Origin: Casuarina equisetifolia
Lineage: Eukaryota > Streptophyta > Magnoliopsida > Fagales > Casuarinaceae
Assembly: GCA_028551475.1 (NCBI GenBank)
Contig: CM052354.1
Location: 8,066,001-8,130,000 of the forward strand
DNA: 64,000 nucleotides
Direction of reading: 5' to 3'
Shown piece after piece: positions 11,540-22,250 of this stretch. A program made the translations under genes and the position numbers. A model generated the notes under the pieces. That model was given only the letters and a program-made list of their open reading frames with translations, had not been told where the DNA came from and searched no databases. Every line of letters starts with the position of its first letter. Within the stretch, counting starts at the first letter, position 1.

Positions 11540-12795
11540 CCAAGACCACTCGTTCTTCTCCCAAACAGTTCTCCTTCCTGCGATCCTCACCCACCTCGGC
11601 TTCCATGATCTCGCCGCCGCTGCACCCGCTCTCTCAGAAAACACCGCCTTCGGTGACCTGGACGGGTCCCTCCACTCTCTTCGCTCCCTCTGACCCATCC
11701 CTTCGAACCTGTGACGCTTGCTCTGTCCCTAACCTCCTCCGCCAACACATTGTTCCTGGCCTCTTCAACATCACCTATCTTCGGAAGCTTCCTTTCGGCA
11801 CCAAAATGGAGACCCTGAGCCCAGGCCGGTGTATTACCGTCACCTCCGACCGGTCAACGAACGGCAGCGAAACCGAAGCCTCTGTGAAGATCTTCATCGG
11901 AGGAGTGGAGATCACGCGTCCCGATCTCTTTAACAATGGTTTCGTCGTCGATGATGGTCTCCAAGGCTTCATCGCTCCTCTCTCACCGTTCTCTTGCGAC
12001 GTCGAGACTATGACCTCGCTCTCGTTCCCATTCCCTCCTGACCGCGGGATGGCGCACCAGGCAGAGCCCTCTATCATGCCTCTGATGCTAAGGGACGCCA
12101 TGCTCAGGCTACGTAACAACGGATTTAGCATCCTGGCCCTCGCCCTGAAGATTAAGCATGCGGAGCTTGTCGGCCTCAAAAACATGACGGCGTTCGCGGT
12201 CGACGATGTTTCGATCTGTACGGACTCGCATTCGTACATCAGCAATATCCGTTTTCATATTGTGCGAACCGTTTGCTAACATTCTCTGACCTCGCGAAGC
12301 TTCCTGTGGGGACGACTCTGCCAACGCTCAAGCAAGGCCAGACACTGGTTGTCACCACCGTAGGCAGAGGCTCACTGGCAGGGCCGATGAGGATCAACTA
12401 CGTGAGAATCAAGGTTCCTAACGTCATTCGCAACCTCAGGATCGTGCTCCATGGTGTGTTCTAGCCGTTCCCTCATATCCATCCAGTCGCTTCCGCATAT
12501 GATCAGATCGTCAGCGGCGGAGGAACCAACGCTGCGCATCGAATGGTGAACGGAGTTTGTGACGTTGCTGAAGGGAAAGGATATTGCGGTGAGGTTCCGA
12601 TGCCGTAATCCAAAACCTCAGTGGAGGTCGAGGATCATCATGGCCTGCGATGTACTCTCAGTTCCCGACGTATTCTTCTCCAGCCTCGAGGAAGCCTATG
12701 ACGTGTCTGCAAAGTGGTTATGTTGTAAACGTAGTGCTACGGTCGGTGTATCCTGGTACGTACGCCCTACTCTGAAGGTCTATGACAGCATGTAA

Positions 12796-13596
12796 GAATG
12801 CCACTACTTTCATCATTTCTTACCAATTTGGTATATTTCTTAATCTCTCAGTTATGAGTTTTCTAACTTAATTGCTCGATTTCAATATCATTTTTAAGAA
12901 TTTTTGAAATTTTACTTTTAAAATTCTTTATTAACATTGTGGTAAAGTTTTGGAATAGTCTTTCTTACTTGAACTTTTTGTTTAATTATGTATTATTGTT
13001 AGTTTAATGATTTTTCTTTTTTCTTACTTTTGTTTTAATAAAAAAGATCATGAAAATAATAATTATATTATTTAGTTATTTAAAATGGAGTACTGCAATA
13101 AGAAATTATGAAGATGTTTGTTACTTGAAAGAATTACATGAATTTCCTAGTTCAAATAAACTTTAAATATTTAAATAATGAGTAATTGATGATATAGTAA
13201 ATTGATGCTCTTACTTTTGCAAGTAAGAGACAAAAGTCAATATCATATAATTTTTTAGTTTATTCTTGAGAGTTGGAGTGCATTTCTATTAGAACTTGAA
13301 ATAAATTAAAAAGTTTAATATATTAAAACCATGTGTAACATGAATTTATCATTTATGTTTTCAACATATGCTTAGTCTTGCTATTGCTATGTTCAGCTCA
13401 TGAACAATGCTACTTGTAAATAGATCTGTCATGCAATCAAATCTTATTCGTTATAATGCCGAAAGGCAGTTCCTCTGCACCATATTTTATACACAGGAAA
13501 AAAATAAATAAAAAAGATCGCCAGTTGACATAATATCTTCAGTGATCTTGCTGACCGTAACTTGATTTGACTGACTCTACGTCCCAGCTTTGAAGT
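12796..13596. other. FAS1/B3 intergenic stretch (copy 1)
   Basis: AT-rich, no gene seen. The same stretch is recognisable at about 22250-23180 and 35128-36003 (shared phrases such as CATATGCTTAGTCTTGCTA and CGAAAGGCAGTTCCTCTGC). It is therefore part of the duplicated unit. It separates the convergent 3' ends of FAS1 (+) and B3 (-). Confidence 0.6.
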
Positions 13597-14565
13597 CTAC
13601 TCTGTCACGCCCACATCCACATCCCACTTCATCTGGCCGGCAGCTGCTTCTTCCATCGGTATTTCTAACTTTTGGACGCTTTCACCCTCGGCGAGTCCTC
13701 CCCTGTTAACTGCTGCAAGAGCGAGACAAAGTCGTTCTTCGACACCAACTCGGAAAGACCACAGTTGGATCTCATCATCTACCCTGAGATTGTTGTTGGC
13801 AACGACAGAATTCCAATGGGTCCTTAGCACGTACATGGAGCTTGTCTTCCCTGAGTTCTTGCCCATGTCCCGCCGCCTTAAAACCATCCTATCTACCTGG
13901 AGCGAGGGCTCCAAGAAGTGTACTTCCATTGCATTTTGCCTGGCGAGATACAGCTTCTCTTCCTCTCTCAAGAATTCTCTCCCCATCTTGCCAAATGGTA
14001 TGGACAGCCGACAGTGGGCAGTATTCAAGTCAGTGGCGGTGCGGCATTTTTGTATTACAATACCCTCTTCTGTTCCACCCAGTGCCTTGACATGATTTTG
14101 GAGTTCTTCGGGCAACTCTGGCAGTGGCTTTGGAGGGGTACGGACATCTAGCTTCAGCCTCACAATGTGTTTTTCGTTGCATCCTTTAAACTTCTTTTGG
14201 TTCAGGGGATTCACATCATCCTCGCTGCTCCCGCGGCTTCGCTTCAAACCAGCATTTCCCTGCGCTTGTGATGAAGAACCTAAGAGAATTTCTCCATCAT
14301 ACCCCTCTTTTTTAGATCTGTCCAACCCATCAGTTATGGGTTTCTTCAAAGCCTTTTCCTTGATCAATCTTTTACTCTTGGAGGATAAAAAACCGGGTGG
14401 ATCAATCTCACCGACCTTGCCATATTCTCTTCTCTCCCGTTGCGATTTCCTATATTTCTCCTCTTCATATTTCTTAGCAGCAACATTACAGATGGCTACC
14501 AAAAAATCCATGGGACAAGTACCTGGAATGTGCAGACCTTGAAAATCTTCAAGCTTCAAGTCCAT
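13597..14565 (-). CDS. B3-1: B3 domain (DUF313-type) protein, 322 aa
   Basis: A single-exon frame of 322 codons. Residues 1-150 are charged and probably disordered, with a likely nuclear localisation patch (NQKKFKG near 122-128; KRSRGSSEDD near 108). Residues about 150-290 match the plant DUF313/At2g31720-like B3 family (LPEELQNHVKALGG, LSIPFGKMGREFL, DDEIQLWSFRVG). This family is thought to consist of nuclear DNA-binding or reproductive-development proteins, but few members have a known role. It is the longest of three paralogues and keeps the C-terminal tail ending DVDVGVTE. The minus-strand TATA element seen in copies 2 and 3 (CTATATAAA) reads CTACATAAA here (14638-14646), so expression may differ. 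It converges with FAS1-A and diverges from a FAS1 remnant. Confidence 0.75.
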   Translation of the reverse strand: MDLKLEDFQGLHIPGTCPMDFLVAICNVAAKKYEEEKYRKSQRERREYGKVGEIDPPGFLSSKSKRLIKEKALKKPITDGLDRSKKEGYDGEILLGSSSQAQGNAGLKRSRGSSEDDVNPLNQKKFKGCNEKHIVRLKLDVRTPPKPLPELPEELQNHVKALGGTEEGIVIQKCRTATDLNTAHCRLSIPFGKMGREFLREEEKLYLARQNAMEVHFLEPSLQVDRMVLRRRDMGKNSGKTSSMYVLRTHWNSVVANNNLRVDDEIQLWSFRVGVEERLCLALAAVNRGGLAEGESVQKLEIPMEEAAAGQMKWDVDVGVTE

Positions 14566-14776
14566 ATCCTCTTTTCGTGCTCTCTAATTCACTCTTCGTA
14601 ACGCAAGAACGTGAAATATCAATGGCACAAAATAGCTGTTTATGTAGCCAGGGGATGTCAAAGGCGGTGGATAATCCAAAACCCAGTCCAATTAAGATTG
14701 GGATTTAATAGGAGTTCAAATTTTAAATCTAAAAATCTAAGATCGAGTGACGCTGTATTTGAAAAGGCGGCTTAAG

Positions 14777-15125
14777 TTCGTCATCGAATGCCACGCACCT
14801 CCATTATGCGTGCGAGCGAACCTCCATACATAGTTTGCAGTCTCGCTCTAATGGCGCCATCTCTTCCATTCGCAGTGGCCCTACTAGTAGCATCCCTCGA
14901 GAGACGCTGGGGTTGGTTGGGCGAAAGTTGACGTGGAAACCTTCGGGGGAAGGTCCAAATTTTATCTAAAATCATGTTAAATATGGCAAGCTTGCCAACA
15001 TCTAGAACATGAATGTAGTTAGGGAAAGATTCTGATGCCTCACTTCAAATTCACAGTAGGGGTCGAGGAATGCCATGTGTTATAATGTACACTCACTCTC
15101 GACATATTCTTTTGAAGTCTTGAGG
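14777..15125 (+). pseudogene. FAS1 remnant (5' start joined to decayed 3' end), unit 1
   Basis: This scrap keeps FAS1 upstream sequence (CCACGCACCTCCATTATGCG) and an ATG at 14851 with the start MAPSLPFAVALL. It then jumps to an unrelated join (GAGACGCTGGGGTTGG). Further on it resembles a decayed FAS1 3' end (GATTCTGATGCCTCACTTCA against GGTTCCGATGCCGCAATTCA in FAS1-D). Equivalent scraps sit at 24290-24720 and 37080-37460, each upstream of a B3 gene in head-to-head orientation. The internal loss therefore predates duplication of the unit. Confidence 0.65.
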
Positions 15126-15794
15126 TAGACCTATAATTCCCTAAATTACTACAATGTGTATTACATACTTATTCTATGTTTTGATTTCAACTACGAATTT
15201 CTTTACTTGGATATAAATATGCAGTGGAAGTTAGTAATTGTAGTAATTGTTTAAAATTAAATTTCAAAAATATTATATGTAAAACAATGTGAAAGAATAC
15301 TATTTAAAAAAAATTATACTGAAAGTAGGGTGAGGCTTGAGCTAAAACACTTCCTCTGACTAAATTAAGCGTTGATAAACATAAAATGATTCTTAAAAGT
15401 AAATAAACTTTAAAAACAACTTCAACTATGAGAATTGATGACAAAAGAGCTAATTGGGGACTTTTAGCACATTTATTGTATTAGGGAATCTAAGATTATG
15501 TGGCTTTCTTTCCTCAAGGAAAGATAGAATGTCTGCATAATACTATAATAGTACCTTTTTTTTTAATATGTTCTTATATTTTTTACAATTTAAAATAGAT
15601 CACAATCATTTGAGGATTATATTGATTATAGTTAGATCATCATAGATTGTGATCCTTCGCTTTCTTCCTGCATTAGAATTGATCTTAGATAGATTGGTGA
15701 ATGTTTGTCAAAAATATTATGTAAATTCTACAAATATTTTATGTGATTATTTTATTTGTAAAAATACTATAAACTTCAAAAGCTTAAAAAACAT
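15126..15794. other. AT-rich spacer, no gene
   Basis: No gene seen. The stretch is shared with about 24730-25380 and 37470-38150 (common phrases include TTTCTTTACTTGGATATAAA and AATTGATGACAAAAGAGCTA), so it belongs to the duplicated unit. Confidence 0.5.
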
Positions 15795-16131
15795 GATGGC
15801 GTGTTCTTGCCGTTCCCTTATATCCATACAGTCGCTTCCTCATATGATCAGATTGTCGGCCACGGAGGAACCAACGGGGTGCATCAGATGGTGAACGGAG
15901 TCTGTGACGTTGCTGAAGGGAAAGGATATTGCGGTGAGGTTCCATGCCTCAATTCAAACCCGCACCGTAGGTCGAGGATCATCACGACCTGTGATGAACT
16001 CTCAGTTCCCGATGTATTCTTCTCCTGCCTCGAGGGCCTATGACGTGTCTGCAAAGTGGTTTTGTATTAAACGTAGTACTACGGTTGGTTTATCTCGGTA
16101 TGTACCCCCCACTCTGAAGGTCTATAACTGA
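15795..16131 (+). pseudogene. FAS1 3' fragment, unit 1
   Basis: Matches the last third of FAS1 from VFLPFPHIHPVA onward (here the phrase ATGGTGAACGGAGTCTGTGA) to the conserved 3' end and trailer (CTCGAGGGCCTATGACGTGT). It has no start and no signal peptide. Shorter relatives are at 25385-25498 and 38158-38296, each trimmed differently. Confidence 0.7.
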
Positions 16132-16863
16132 ATGTAATAATGCTACTTCTTTCATCCTCTCATACAATTTGGAATATTTCTTAATCCACGAGTTTTCTCG
16201 CTTAATTGTTCAAATTAGGATTTTAATACCATTCTCAGGAATATTGGAAATTATACTTTTGAGGCCTTCCCACATGACAATTTGTCCATGTGATTCTTTC
16301 ATAGTGTTGTGATAGAATTTTGGAATAACTTTTCTTGTTTAACATCTTTTGTCTAATCATGTTCTTTTTAAGTTTGGTAACAAGAATGGAGTGAGTGTCA
16401 AACTTAAAAGTCTTCGATGCTTGTGAACAAGAATATTTCAAATAATTAGACATTAAAGACAGCCTAAATTTTTGGGAAAGTAAATCCTTCTAACTTGTCC
16501 TTTCTAAATGTTTTTAACACATTTATTGTATTGGGGACTAAGGACTTGACAACTTCCTTAAAAAAAAAAAAAGTATTTTGTATTAATTATTATTTAAAAT
16601 AGATCATAATCGTTTTTGCGATAGAATTGAATTCATTGATAAATGTCCTAGGATTCTTCAAATGTTTTACGCGGTTAATTTGTTTTGATAATTTATGTGT
16701 AATAATAATGTAAACTTCAAATGCATCACCTCACTAAAACAATTCCACAGCAAGAATATTTTGTAACAGGGTCATTTTTGGAATACAAGCCAACGGTGTT
16801 GGTCATTTTTGGACCACTGAGCGGGTTGTCATCTATTGTTTCGACTTTTTTTAATTTTTAGAA

Positions 16864-16875
16864 TTCCCGCCAAAA
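16864..16875 (+). promoter_or_regulatory. E2F-like site and TATA upstream of J1
   Basis: TTCCCGCCAAAA, whose reverse complement is TTTTGGCGGGAA, fits the degenerate E2F consensus WTTSSCSS on both strands. A TATAAA lies at 16897-16902, about 145 bases before the J1 ATG. The same module stands before J4 (39056), FAS1-F (32935) and FAS1-G (33688). Binding is inferred from the motif only. Confidence 0.45.
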
Positions 16876-17042
16876 CTAACCGAATCATAGAGGGCCTATA
16901 AACCGTCTGACAATCATTCGCGTGCTTCGAGTTCACATACCATTCTCTCCGTTCTCACGCTATCGGAGTCGCTCTCTTCCGGAGTCGCTCTCTTCCGGAT
17001 TCGCTCTCGTTCTCGCTCGCTTCCGTTCATCCGACTACAGCC

Positions 17043-17597
17043 ATGACGGACGCCTTGCTCGACTACGCCAAGGAAAAACTTCTCGATGGCAAAGTAAAAG
17101 AGGCTTATGATCTTGTGCTTTCGGCCAAAACCCTAGATCCATTTTTTCCCGGGATCAACAGAGCACTTGCTGCCTACCGTATGCTCTACGTGGCTACAAA
17201 GAAGACTAAGTCTGGGCTGGTTAATTACTATGAGCTTCTCGAGTTGAAGGCCAATGCATCTCTCAGTGAAGACACCATCACCGACTCTTTTTGCCGGCTG
17301 GTGAAGTTCGTTCATCCTGACTTTTCCTACTCTCCCGCGGCGCCTGCTGCATTTCGTCTCATAAAAAATGCGTTGGAGCTTCTCTGCGATGAGAAGAGAC
17401 GAGAGGCCTACGATGTTTCCATGGGCCTGCGTCCACCACCGTCCAAGCCACTCCCGCAGACACCATCCAACCCACCACCGCAGACACCGTCCAAGCCACC
17501 CCAAACGGGTCAGAAACAGTGCTGTGGTATCAAAAGGTGCTGGCAGAATACTGAGATTGATTCACATCGTGCAGTTCGTCCCAGAACGATCTGTTAG
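17043..17597 (+). CDS. J1: short J-domain (DnaJ-like) protein, 184 aa
   Basis: 184 residues. Residues 1-55 form a helical N-terminus (LLDYAKEKLLDGKVKEAYDL), like the one that precedes the J domain in large plant DnaJ/DUF3444 proteins. Residues about 61-125 are a J domain with helix I YYELLEL, the HPD tripeptide at 91-93, and FRLIKNALELLCDEKRREAYD. The tripeptide is followed by F where most members have K. A proline-rich tail (PPPSKPLPQTPSNPPPQTPS) and a basic, Cys-containing end follow. The large C-terminal DUF3444 region of the family is absent, so this is a short derivative. It probably acts as an Hsp70 co-chaperone if functional. The start is fixed by conservation in four paralogues; the upstream module carries E2F-like and TATA elements. 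Confidence 0.7.
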   Translation: MTDALLDYAKEKLLDGKVKEAYDLVLSAKTLDPFFPGINRALAAYRMLYVATKKTKSGLVNYYELLELKANASLSEDTITDSFCRLVKFVHPDFSYSPAAPAAFRLIKNALELLCDEKRREAYDVSMGLRPPPSKPLPQTPSNPPPQTPSKPPQTGQKQCCGIKRCWQNTEIDSHRAVRPRTIC

Positions 17598-17960
17598 GTT
17601 TTATTTCTTGGTGTGACAAAAAGGATGTAAGGTTAGGGTTTGTACTTTTGGCAAATGGTTGATTAGCATTTTACGGAATTAAATTCTTGATAATTCTTAT
17701 GGGGAAATGGAATTCTTGCAAGATTACAATTTTTTTTAATATTACAACATATGTACTCAATTTATGCATACGAAATGGCTTTCAATGTACTCACGTACAT
17801 CATCTCATTTAAACAAATTTATAGTAAAAATGGAATTCAAGCCAACTATTTGTCCACACCAATATTTCTCATTAAGCAACACACCAAATATTCATTCCAC
17901 CTAGGAGTTTTATAAAAACAATAAAAAGCAAAATTTTCATTTCATTCTCGCACAAGGTAA
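17598..17960. other. J1 3' flank
   Basis: No gene. AT-rich trailer shared with the J3 3' flank (26475-26850). Confidence 0.5.
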
Positions 17961-18123
17961 CATGTTGCTTAACGTGCCACTTCACCGTCGTCGATATGAG
18001 CCACTCCTCATATCAGCTTTGGGTTGGACTCCTAACCGTATCCTTGAGGCTCATAAACCGTCTAATGATCATTTAACCGGCGTGCTGCCAGATCAAAGTT
18101 CACGCGCCTCCATTACGCGCGGT

Positions 18124-18131
18124 TATAAATA
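18124..18131 (+). promoter_or_regulatory. TATA element of FAS1-C
   Basis: TATAAATA, 47 bases before the ATG at 18178. It is intact here and in copies E (27021-27028) and F (33059-33066), but reads TATGAATA in copies A and G. Confidence 0.5.
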
Positions 18132-18177
18132 TTCTCCTCGGCTTATTTCCGATCACTGGCTTCGCAATCACGCTTTG

Positions 18178-18660
18178 ATGGCGCCATCTCTGCGATTCGC
18201 AGCGGCCTTGGTGGCAATGTCGCTCCTCGCATCGTTCTGCTTCCCCAGCTCAACCGCCATTGAAGAACTGGAGCAAGGCTTCCCGCCTCCAACACCTTCA
18301 TTTCCTCCACCACCAACAGGATCAACACAGCCACCCAATTAAGAATTCCAAGACCACTCGGTTCTTCTCCCACATGGCTCTCCCTCCTCTGATCCTCACA
18401 CATTGTTCCTGGCCTCTTCAACATCAGCTATCTGAGGAAGCTTCCTTTCGGTACCAAAATAGAGGCCTTGAGCCCAAGCCGCTGTGTAACCGTTACCTCC
18501 GAGCAGTCCAAGTACGGCAGCGAAACTGAAGCCTCTGCGAAGATCTTTATCGGAGGAGTGGAGGTCACGTCTCCCGATCTCTTTAACAACGGTTTCCTCG
18601 TCGTCCATGGCCTCCAAGGCTTCATCGCTCCTCTCTCGTCGTCGTCCACTATCTCTTGAA
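18178..18660 (+). pseudogene. FAS1-C: truncated FAS1 copy
   Basis: Starts with an intact signal peptide (MAPSLRFAAALVAMSLLASF) and a proline-rich linker, but the first frame ends at 18342 after QPPN. Compared with copy G, about 155 bp are missing at the CCTCAC/ACATTG junction. This is the same deletion as in FAS1-E. Homology stops after the GLQGFIAPLS region, where the sequence passes into repeat block X. The C-terminal half is absent. At best it could make a secreted peptide of about 54 residues. Confidence 0.75.
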
Positions 18661-18663
18661 GAG

Positions 18664-19560
18664 TATAAAAATGTCATTTATGTAAACAACACAAAAATCT
18701 TTAAAATATTAAAATATTTTGGACATTCATCCTTGAAAAATATAATGACATATATAAGCTTAAATGATATGACAATCTTATGATAATATATTTCAAAAAT
18801 AAAAAGGACTGTTGCTATATGATATTTGTCAAAAATCTTGACTCACAATCAATCTTAAACTATCATTGAAAAAGATTAGGTCCATATTGCTTCTCCCTCC
18901 CTTCCATTTTCTCCTTCTTTGGCATTCAAATCATGAGAACTGGTTAAAAGATTAGGCATGGGCTGTGTTGACGTCCTATCTCAAAATATCATAATATCTT
19001 AACATTAAGAAATCAATATTTTGTAGATGGGTGTGAGGATTTCGGTCCCTGTAGGGAGTAATGGAAGAGTAGTAACTTTCATGGGTTTAAAAATTATTAT
19101 TTTTTGCAGATTCGGGACAAGGATTTTGGCCCCCCACGCCAGTCTTTGAAGTGGAGTATCTTGCAGGTGGGGTCAGAAGGATTTTGGTCTGCCTCCACTG
19201 TGTCACATTGATCAATGAGAGGGCATTTGGTGCGGAGTAGCCTTTCGACTACTAGTGTCATCTTTCTTTGTGTATAACCATTCTACCTTTTATTTTTTAT
19301 TTTTTTGGTCCTTATGTTAAGTAACCCAAGATGCGTAGGACTCATCTCTAATAATATATATTTCTGGTCATTTTTGTTTTTAAGATGTTTAGCAACTTTT
19401 TTTTGGCTTCCCCTTTCTTGATCTTCGGCTTTTTATATTGTCCTTCTATTTTCAATGTATTTTAAGAAAACAAAAGCTATTCATTTTTTCTATGTCAATA
19501 AACTTTTAGTAAACAAAAGCTATTTTTTTTCGTCGATCCCAAACAACGCCAGCTACCAAT
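18664..19560. repeat. Dispersed repeat block X, copy 2
   Basis: Shares its beginning (TATAAAAATGTCAT, AACACAAAAATCTTTAAAAT) with 29108. It shares the spaced GAGGATTTCGGTCC-type motifs and the AAAACAAAAGCTATT tail with the copies at 2555-3080 and 29108-29860. No ORF. It directly abuts the truncated end of FAS1-C. Confidence 0.6.
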
Positions 19561-19639
19561 TAAAAAGAAGTGAGATACTGTTTTGGTAATTTCGTGCTCT
19601 CTGATTTTTGGCTGACAGTCACTCAATCTCATCTTCTCC

Positions 19640-20480
19640 TTCAGACAACTCAATTATTGTATCTTAATTCTCCAGATTCAATTCTAATAACGCGTAACTA
19701 GCTCTTTCCAATATCAATGCAGCATTATTCTATGCTCCCAAGAAAGACTGTATGCATCGAGCTAGGAAAGCAAAAGATTTCTCGACCTTGGATTGTCTGA
19801 AAGAAGGAATCGAGAAGGTGCAAAGGTCAAAGTGGGGTCTTAGCTTGCATAATGTTTCAGGTCCTTTAAAAGTATATAGAACCTGCTTAATTATTTTTCA
19901 TCCATGCCCACTTTCTGAACTCAGTATTGTCGTTGCTGTAAAGTAAATATTTTTTAATTCAAGTTACCGATTAGGGAAGTCAAAATTAATTGGAAATAAA
20001 TGCATTTTAAAGGATGTGAGGTAAAAGTCACTACTGGACTTATTATTTTAGGGGGCCAAATACCTTTTTGTTTTCCTTTTTGGGTAGCCATAGCTTGCTT
20101 TTTCTTAACCATCTTTAAGGCCGTGCATAACACGGTTTTCTGCTCATTTGTCTGCCACAACCCAAGATGCGTTCATTTTTTATGTCCTCAGCTTGTTGGC
20201 TTACAACAAATATTCATTGACATAAAAACCAGTTTGGATGTGGCATAAATGTCAAAAGATATGGGGCAATTCTCCTCCCAGGGAGAACAAGGCCTAGCAT
20301 GTGAAGTAATGTGCGTTTTGAAATCTCAATCAGAAAAAAAAAAAAAGTCAAATGCTGATTCATTAGAGGGAGTGTATTGGGGTCCTAGTCACTTCTCTCT
20401 CTTCCTCTCTTTCATTTTCTCCCAGTATAGCATTCAAAGCATGAGAAGTGTTTAAAAAGATTAGGCATGGGCAAAGTTGG
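19640..20480. repeat. Dispersed repeat block W, copy 2
   Basis: A diverged copy of 3890-4970 (shared phrases GACGCGTAACTAG-like, ATGCAGCATTATTCTA, GTTTCAGGTCCTT). It ends just before the J2 5' leader, replacing the promoter module that J1 and J4 have. Confidence 0.6.
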
Positions 20481-20592
20481 TATATGCCCAACTGAAAGAT
20501 AAATTGCATACTTGCAGATGAACCAGAATCGCTCTCTTCCGGATTCGTTCTCGTTCTCGTTCTCGCTCGCTTCTGTTCATCCGACTACAGCC

Positions 20593-21121
20593 ATGACGGA
20601 CGCCTTGCTCGACTATGCCAAGGAAAAACTTTTCGACCGCAAAATAAAGGAGGCTTATGATCTTGTGCTTTCGGCCAAAACCCTAGATCCATTTTTTCCC
20701 GGGATCAACAAGCACTTGCTGCCTACCGTATGCTCTACGTGGCTACAAAGAAGACTAAGTCTGGGCTGGTTAATTACTATGAGCTTCTCGAGTTGAAGGC
20801 CGATGCATCTCTCAGTGAAGACACCATCACCGACTCTTTTGCCGGCTGGTGAAGTTCGTTCATCCTGACTTTTCCTACTCTCCTGCGGCGCCTGCTGCAT
20901 TTCGCCTCATCAAAAATGCGTTGGAGCTTCTCTGCGATGAGAAGAGACGAGAGGCCTACGATGTTTCCATGGGCCTACGTCCACCACCGTCCAAGCCACT
21001 CCCGCAGACACCGTCCAACCCACCACAAACTGGTCAGAAACAGTGCCGTGGTATCAAAAGGTGCTGGCAGAATGCTGAGGCTGATTCACATCGTGTAATT
21101 CGTCCGAGAACGATCTTCTAG
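20593..21121 (+). pseudogene. J2: frameshifted J-domain copy
   Basis: Same start (MTDALLDYAKEKL) and tail as J1. Two single-base losses relative to J1 shift the frame: near 20710 (GGGATCAACAAGCAC against GGGATCAACAGAGCAC) and near 20838 (a T lost from GACTCTTTTTGCC). The product would stop or change frame before the HPD. The proline-rich tail is one repeat shorter than in J1. Its upstream E2F/TATA module is missing, because block W runs into the 5' leader at about 20515. Confidence 0.8.
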
Positions 21122-21454
21122 GTTTTATTTTTTGCTGCGGCAAAAAGGATGTAATGTTAGGGTTTATAATTTTGGCAAATGGTTGATTAGCATTTTAGGA
21201 AATTAAATTCCTTATACCTTGTGTGCATGAATTGGGTACATGCATTGTAATGTTAAAAAAATAAATAATGCACCAAATATTCATTCCACCTACGAGTTTT
21301 GTAGAAATAATAAAAATCAAAATTTTCATTTCATTCTTAACATGTTCTTCAAGTGCCACTTCACCGTCGTCGATATGAGCCACTCCTCTAAGAAATCTCA
21401 GTTCCCCGGTAGTATTGTAGAGCTCTACAGGTTTGGCGCGCGCCAAGCTCCGCT

Positions 21455-22250
21455 AATCGTCCAGGGCCTCCAAGGTTTCATCTTTCCTCTCTCACCGTTC
21501 TCTTGCGACGTCCAGGCTATGACGTCGCTCTCGTTCCCTCCTAACCGCGGGGTGGCGTAGCAGGCCGAGCCCTCTATCTTGCGTCTGATGCTAAAGGACG
21601 CCATGCTCAGTCTACGTAACAACGGATTTAGCATCCTGGCACTCGCCCTGAAGGTTAAGTACGCCGAGCTTGTCGGCCTCAAAAACATGACGGCGTTCGC
21701 GGTCGACGATGTCTCGTTTTCATATTGTGCCGAACCGTTTGCTAACATTCTCCGACCTCACGAAGCTTCCTGTGGGGACGACTCTGCCGACACTCGAGCG
21801 AGGCCAGTTGCTGGTTGTCACCACAGCAGGCGGAGGCTTGCTGGCGAAGCCGATGAGGATCAACTACGTGAGAATCAAGGTTCCCGACGTCATTCGCAAC
21901 CTCAGGATCGTGGTCCATGCCGTGTTCTTGCCGTTCCCTCATATCCATCCAGTCGCTTCCTCGTATGAACTGATTGTCAGCGGCGGAGGAACCAACGCTG
22001 CGCATCGAATGGTGAACGGAGTTTGTGACGTTGCTGAAGGGAAAGGATATTGCAGTGAGGTTCCGATGCCGCAATTCAAACCCTCAGTGGAGGTCGAGGA
22101 TCATCATGGCCTGTGATGGACTCTCAGTTCCCGATGTATTCTTCTCCTGCCTTGAGGAAGCCTATGACGTGTCTGCAAAGTGGTTATGTTGTAAACGTAG
22201 TGCTACGGTCGGTGCATCTTGGTACGTACGCCTACTCTGATGGTCTATGA
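21455..22250 (+). pseudogene. FAS1-D: 5'-truncated FAS1 copy
   Basis: FAS1 upstream flank (GTCGTCGATATGAGCCACTC, about 21368) is joined directly to the middle of the domain (QGLQGFIFPLSPF). The signal peptide and first half are lost. The remaining half is well preserved (ILALALKVKYAELVGLKNM, PVGTTLPTLERGQ, PMRINYVRIKVPDVIRNLRI). It has the frame that ends SVEVEDHHGL at 22116, probably the ancestral C-terminus. A TAG replaces CAG near 21558. Not functional as a secreted protein. Confidence 0.8.

Larger units (their letters stand above)
5700..12795 (+). pseudogene. FAS1-A: fasciclin-like gene copy, broken and split by a copia element
   Basis: The longest FAS1 copy, in two parts: 5700-5873 and 11545-12795. 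Part one encodes a signal peptide (MAPSLRFAVALVATSLL). Part two holds a fasciclin-type domain with phrases such as HIVPGLFNITYLRKLPFGTK, KIFIGGVEITRPDLFNN and GLQGFIAPLSPF, then a second conserved half (AMLRLRNNGFSILALAL, VGLKNMTAFAVDD, PMRINYVRIKVP). The pattern fits plant FLA19/20/21-type cell-surface proteins. Besides the inserted element, the host frame is shifted in the signal-peptide end (one C missing near 5780, compared with copies C and E) and near 11650 (one extra base compared with copy G). It is also stopped near 12464 (TAG in the VLHGVF region). It cannot make the full protein. Confidence 0.85.

Noticed and set aside
11775-12245. Minus-strand frame of 156 codons
   Set aside because: Antisense shadow of FAS1-A, and similar shadows occur opposite FAS1-D and FAS1-G.
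14165-14542. Plus-strand frame of about 125 codons, also open at 23656-24060 and 36473-36922
   Set aside because: It is exactly antisense to the B3 genes. Its preservation follows from conservation of the B3 frame, and its composition does not resemble a protein family.
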